16,304 bases of DNA from assembly GCA_029932715.1 (NCBI GenBank), contig JAOZPO010000005.1, forward strand, positions 1-16,304. Direction: 5' to 3'. The translations under genes and the position numbers were made by a program. Below the pieces are notes generated by a model. That model was not told where the DNA came from, did not search any database, and saw only the letters and a list, made by a program, of their open reading frames with translations. The DNA is from Halobacteria archaeon (lineage in GTDB: Archaea > Halobacteriota > Syntropharchaeia > Alkanophagales > Methanospirareceae). Shown here piece by piece: positions 14,489 to 16,304 of this stretch (positions within the stretch are counted from its first letter, which is position 1; the number at the start of each line of letters is the position of its first letter).

Positions 14489-14530
14489 CTGTCGGTATAT
14501 ATTTTACCGGCAGTTGCTTTTACTTTTTTT
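14489..14530 (+). terminator. Hairpin plus T-tract terminator after mch
   Basis: Directly after the mch stop, CTGTCGGTA (14489-14497) pairs with TACCGGCAG (14505-14513) over nine positions (one T-G pair), with a 7-nt loop. TTTTACTTTTTTT follows (14518-14530). The loop and flank also read GGTATATATTTT, a TATA-like box about 50 bp before hemB, so termination and hemB initiation may overlap. Confidence 0.7.
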
Positions 14531-14548
14531 AATGTTATTGAAAAGAAA

Positions 14549-15508
14549 ATGTTCCCGGCAGTTAGAATGAGACGTCTGCGCAAGCTAAAATTGATAAAAG
14601 AAACCCGGCTTAGCACGGGCGACCTGGTTCTACCGTTATTTATTGACGAGACAATAGCAGAAGAAATACCGATTGAATCCATGCCGGGGCAGTACAGGTA
14701 CTCGATAGAGGGGGTAGCGAAGGCGGTTTTAGAAGCGCGTTCGCTCGGTATAAAATCGGTGTTGTTGTTTGGTATTCCAGGCAGTAAGGACGAAACAGGC
14801 AGTGAAGCGTTAAATAAAGCGGGGGTAATACAAAGGGCGGTTAGAGCGATAAAGAGTGCAGTGGAGGATGTAGTAATCATTACAGACTTGTGCCTCTGTG
14901 AGTACACAACTCACGGGCATTGCGGGCTTGTAGAGGATGGAATAGTGCTAAACGATCCGACACTGGAAGTGCTGGGGCGGGTAGCAGTGAGTCAAGCGGA
15001 AGCGGGTGCGGACATTGTCGCGCCTTCGGGTATGATGGATGGTATGGTAAAAGCGATAAGGACAAGCCTGGACAATGAAGGCTTTAGCGATACGCCGATT
15101 ATGTCTTATGCAGCGAAATACAATTCCGCGTTATACGGGCCGTTTCGCGAGGCTGCGGATTCGGGCTTCCTGTTCGGAGACCGTAGCAGCTATCAGATGG
15201 ACTATCCGAATGCGCGAGAAGCGATCAGGGAAGTAGAGTTAGACATTGCAGAAGGTGCGGACATCGTAATGGTGAAACCCGCTATGTTCTATCTCGATGT
15301 TATTGCTAAGGTACGTGCGAGATTTGACGTGCCGTTAGCTGCATATAGCGTAAGTGGTGAGTATTCGATGCAAAAAGCGGCGTCTGAGAAGGGCTATTTA
15401 AACGGTGAAGAGGTAATGCTGGAAGGTTTAACAGCGATAAAGCGTGCGGGTGCGGATTTGATTATTACGTATTTCGCGAAAGATGCTGCTGAGATTTTAA
15501 ATAGGTAA
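14549..15508 (+). CDS. hemB: Porphobilinogen synthase (delta-aminolevulinic acid dehydratase)
   Basis: Condenses two 5-aminolevulinate molecules to porphobilinogen, the common precursor of haem, sirohaem, cobamides and F430. The 319 residues show the N-terminal [11 protein letters not shown], the zinc-cysteine motif [14 protein letters not shown] (113-126; Cys115, Cys117, Cys125), and the two Schiff-base lysines in [17 protein letters not shown] (Lys190) and [15 protein letters not shown] (Lys243). It therefore belongs to the zinc-dependent class. The usual DRxxYQMD motif reads [11 protein letters not shown]. The ATG at 14549 is preferred over the in-frame ATG at 14567 because the former gives the family N-terminus. 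A TATA-like box inside the preceding terminator hairpin (near 14495-14504) could start the transcript near 14526. No other hem genes are in the window, which is unusual only in that archaeal hemB often sits with hemA/hemC/hemL. Confidence 0.97.
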   Translation: MFPAVRMRRLRKLKLIKETRLSTGDLVLPLFIDETIAEEIPIESMPGQYRYSIEGVAKAVLEARSLGIKSVLLFGIPGSKDETGSEALNKAGVIQRAVRAIKSAVEDVVIITDLCLCEYTTHGHCGLVEDGIVLNDPTLEVLGRVAVSQAEAGADIVAPSGMMDGMVKAIRTSLDNEGFSDTPIMSYAAKYNSALYGPFREAADSGFLFGDRSSYQMDYPNAREAIREVELDIAEGADIVMVKPAMFYLDVIAKVRARFDVPLAAYSVSGEYSMQKAASEKGYLNGEEVMLEGLTAIKRAGADLIITYFAKDAAEILNR

Positions 15509-15574
15509 TTGCGGATTGTAATTTCAGAAACGATTGCCAAATAGAATTTTTTTAGAAGGTGAATATACAAAGAG

Positions 15575-15826
15575 ATGGAAGGAGAAGGTAAAGAAGCGGC
15601 TGACGAGATGAGCTTTGAGGAGGCAATGAAGAGGTTAGAGACAATAGCGGAGATGCTGGGAGAAGGTAAGCTCTCACTGGAAGATTCATTGAAGATATTC
15701 GAGGAGGGTATGGGATTGTGTAAGTTTTGCAACAAGGCGTTAGATGAAGCGGAGTACAAAGTAGAGAAGTTGATGGAGAAGGAAAGCGGGGAAATAGGAG
15801 TTGAGGAATTCAAAGAGGAGGAGTAA
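15575..15826 (+). CDS. xseB: Exodeoxyribonuclease VII small subunit (XseB-like)
   Basis: An 83-residue all-helical protein matching the XseB family: MSFEEAMKRLETIAEMLGEG, KLSLEDSLKIFEEGMGLCKF, then CNKALDEAEYKVEKLMEK. Small subunits bind along the XseA catalytic subunit, which degrades single-stranded DNA. XseA is not visible in the window. The family is mainly bacterial but occurs in some methanogenic archaea, so an old lateral transfer is plausible. A Cys-x-x-Cys (LCKFC) in the second helix is a minor oddity. The ribosome site AAGGTGA (15556-15562) is 12 nt before the ATG; an in-frame ATG at 15608 begins the conserved part and is an alternative. The acidic tail (EEFKEEE) is poorly conserved in general. 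The cysteine desulfurase begins 57 bp downstream from its own promoter. Confidence 0.85.
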   Translation: MEGEGKEAADEMSFEEAMKRLETIAEMLGEGKLSLEDSLKIFEEGMGLCKFCNKALDEAEYKVEKLMEKESGEIGVEEFKEEE

Positions 15827-15845
15827 TACCTTCTGAGCACAGTCG

Positions 15846-15858
15846 AAAAGTATATAAA
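15846..15858 (+). promoter_or_regulatory. BRE/TATA promoter of the cysteine desulfurase gene
   Basis: AAAAG followed by TATATAAA is centred 29 bp before the ATG at 15884, predicting a transcript starting at or just before the start codon, essentially leaderless. Confidence 0.65.
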
Positions 15859-15883
15859 GAATAATGTAGAAGCAGGATGCAGT

Positions 15884-16304
15884 ATGAACGAAAAATTAAG
15901 AGCGGATTTCCCGGTACTGAAGCATGTTATATACATGGACAGTGCAGCAACGAGCTTGACACCGGATCCAGTAGTAGAAGCAGTCGCAGGATACTACAGG
16001 TATTATAATGCGAATGTAGGACGCAGTGTTTACCGGTTAGCCCAGCAAGCATCACAGAAGTATAAGGAAGCGCACAGAAAGGTTGCGGATTTCATTGGAG
16101 CAAAATCCGAAGATGCAGTTGTGTTCACAAAGAATACGACAGAAGCGATAAATATGGTTGCGTATGGATTGGAATGGCAAAAAGGGGACGAAGTAGTAAC
16201 AACATTGCTGGAGCACCATTCTAATTTCCTGCCGTGGTTTGAAGTGCAAAGAGAAGGTGTGAAGTTGAGACTTGTGAAACCAGATAGGACGGGCAAATTA
16301 GAAC
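15884..16304 (+). CDS. sufS: Cysteine desulfurase, SufS/class V aminotransferase (3' end beyond the window)
   Basis: PLP enzyme that removes sulfur from cysteine for Fe-S cluster and thio-cofactor assembly. The visible 140 residues contain the SufS/CsdA N-terminus ADFPVLKHVIYMDSAATSLTP, the NVGRSVYRLAQQAS segment, FTKNTTEAINMVAYG (PLP-phosphate pocket) and LLEHHSNFLPW with the stacking histidine, typical of group II (SufS) rather than NifS/IscS enzymes. The active-site PLP lysine and the catalytic cysteine lie beyond the window, so desulfurase activity cannot be confirmed and another class V enzyme of similar start is possible. The ATG at 15884 fits both the family N-terminus and the upstream TATA box. 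The reading frame is open back to the xseB stop but has no good earlier start codon. Confidence 0.9.
   Translation, partial: MNEKLRADFPVLKHVIYMDSAATSLTPDPVVEAVAGYYRYYNANVGRSVYRLAQQASQKYKEAHRKVADFIGAKSEDAVVFTKNTTEAINMVAYGLEWQKGDEVVTTLLEHHSNFLPWFEVQREGVKLRLVKPDRTGKLE

Noticed and set aside
15394..15936. 180-residue minus-strand ORF over hemB end, xseB and sufS start
   Set aside because: Ser/Ile-rich antisense of three recognisable genes.
1..16304. CRISPR arrays, tRNAs, insertion sequences, attachment sites
   Set aside because: No regularly spaced repeats, cloverleaf sequences, transposase motifs or terminal inverted repeats were found by eye.

Overview
The window is archaeal, most likely from a euryarchaeon with tetrahydromethanopterin-linked C1 metabolism (methanogen, ANME or Archaeoglobus type). 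Evidence seen in the sequence: methenyl-H4MPT cyclohydrolase (mch), the archaeal/eukaryotic small primase subunit (PriS), FtsZ, an archaeal-type RNase P RNA, TATA/BRE-like promoters about 25 bp upstream of starts, several apparently leaderless genes, and T-tract terminators. The precise lineage is inference; Methanomicrobia/ANME-1-like fits but cannot be proven from this window.

Left part (1-2400): the 3' part of RNase Z runs into the 3' end of a convergent RNase P RNA gene (rnpB, minus strand), so the two tRNA end-processing activities are encoded tail to tail. Upstream of rnpB on the same strand is ftsZ, with a poly-T terminator and a clear BRE/TATA promoter.

Next block (2560-6278, plus strand): a probable operon divergent from ftsZ. 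It encodes a PRC-barrel protein, a MutS-family ATPase without recognisable mismatch-recognition or Smr domains, and an unrecognised winged-helix-type protein built as a tandem duplication. This is the least understood part of the window. A 338-bp spacer follows, with two inverted repeats and a possible 57-residue membrane peptide.

Middle (6617-11792): an exosortase-associated type CPBP (CAAX protease-related) membrane protease, a convergent MBL-fold hydrolase (COG1237 type), then a small multidrug export (COG2426)-like membrane protein, a PAP2/Aur1-like lipid phosphatase, a UPF0104 flippase-like protein and primase PriS. Several of these suggest envelope lipid or surface chemistry.

Right part (11815-16304): a BtuC/FecCD permease and an overlapping upstream gene of unknown function on the minus strand, divergent from mch. 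Then come hemB (porphobilinogen synthase), a stand-alone xseB-like small subunit of exonuclease VII, and the beginning of a SufS-type cysteine desulfurase that leaves the window. Tetrapyrrole synthesis, possible corrinoid/iron uptake and sulfur mobilisation are thematically related (cofactor supply), but co-regulation is not shown by the sequence.
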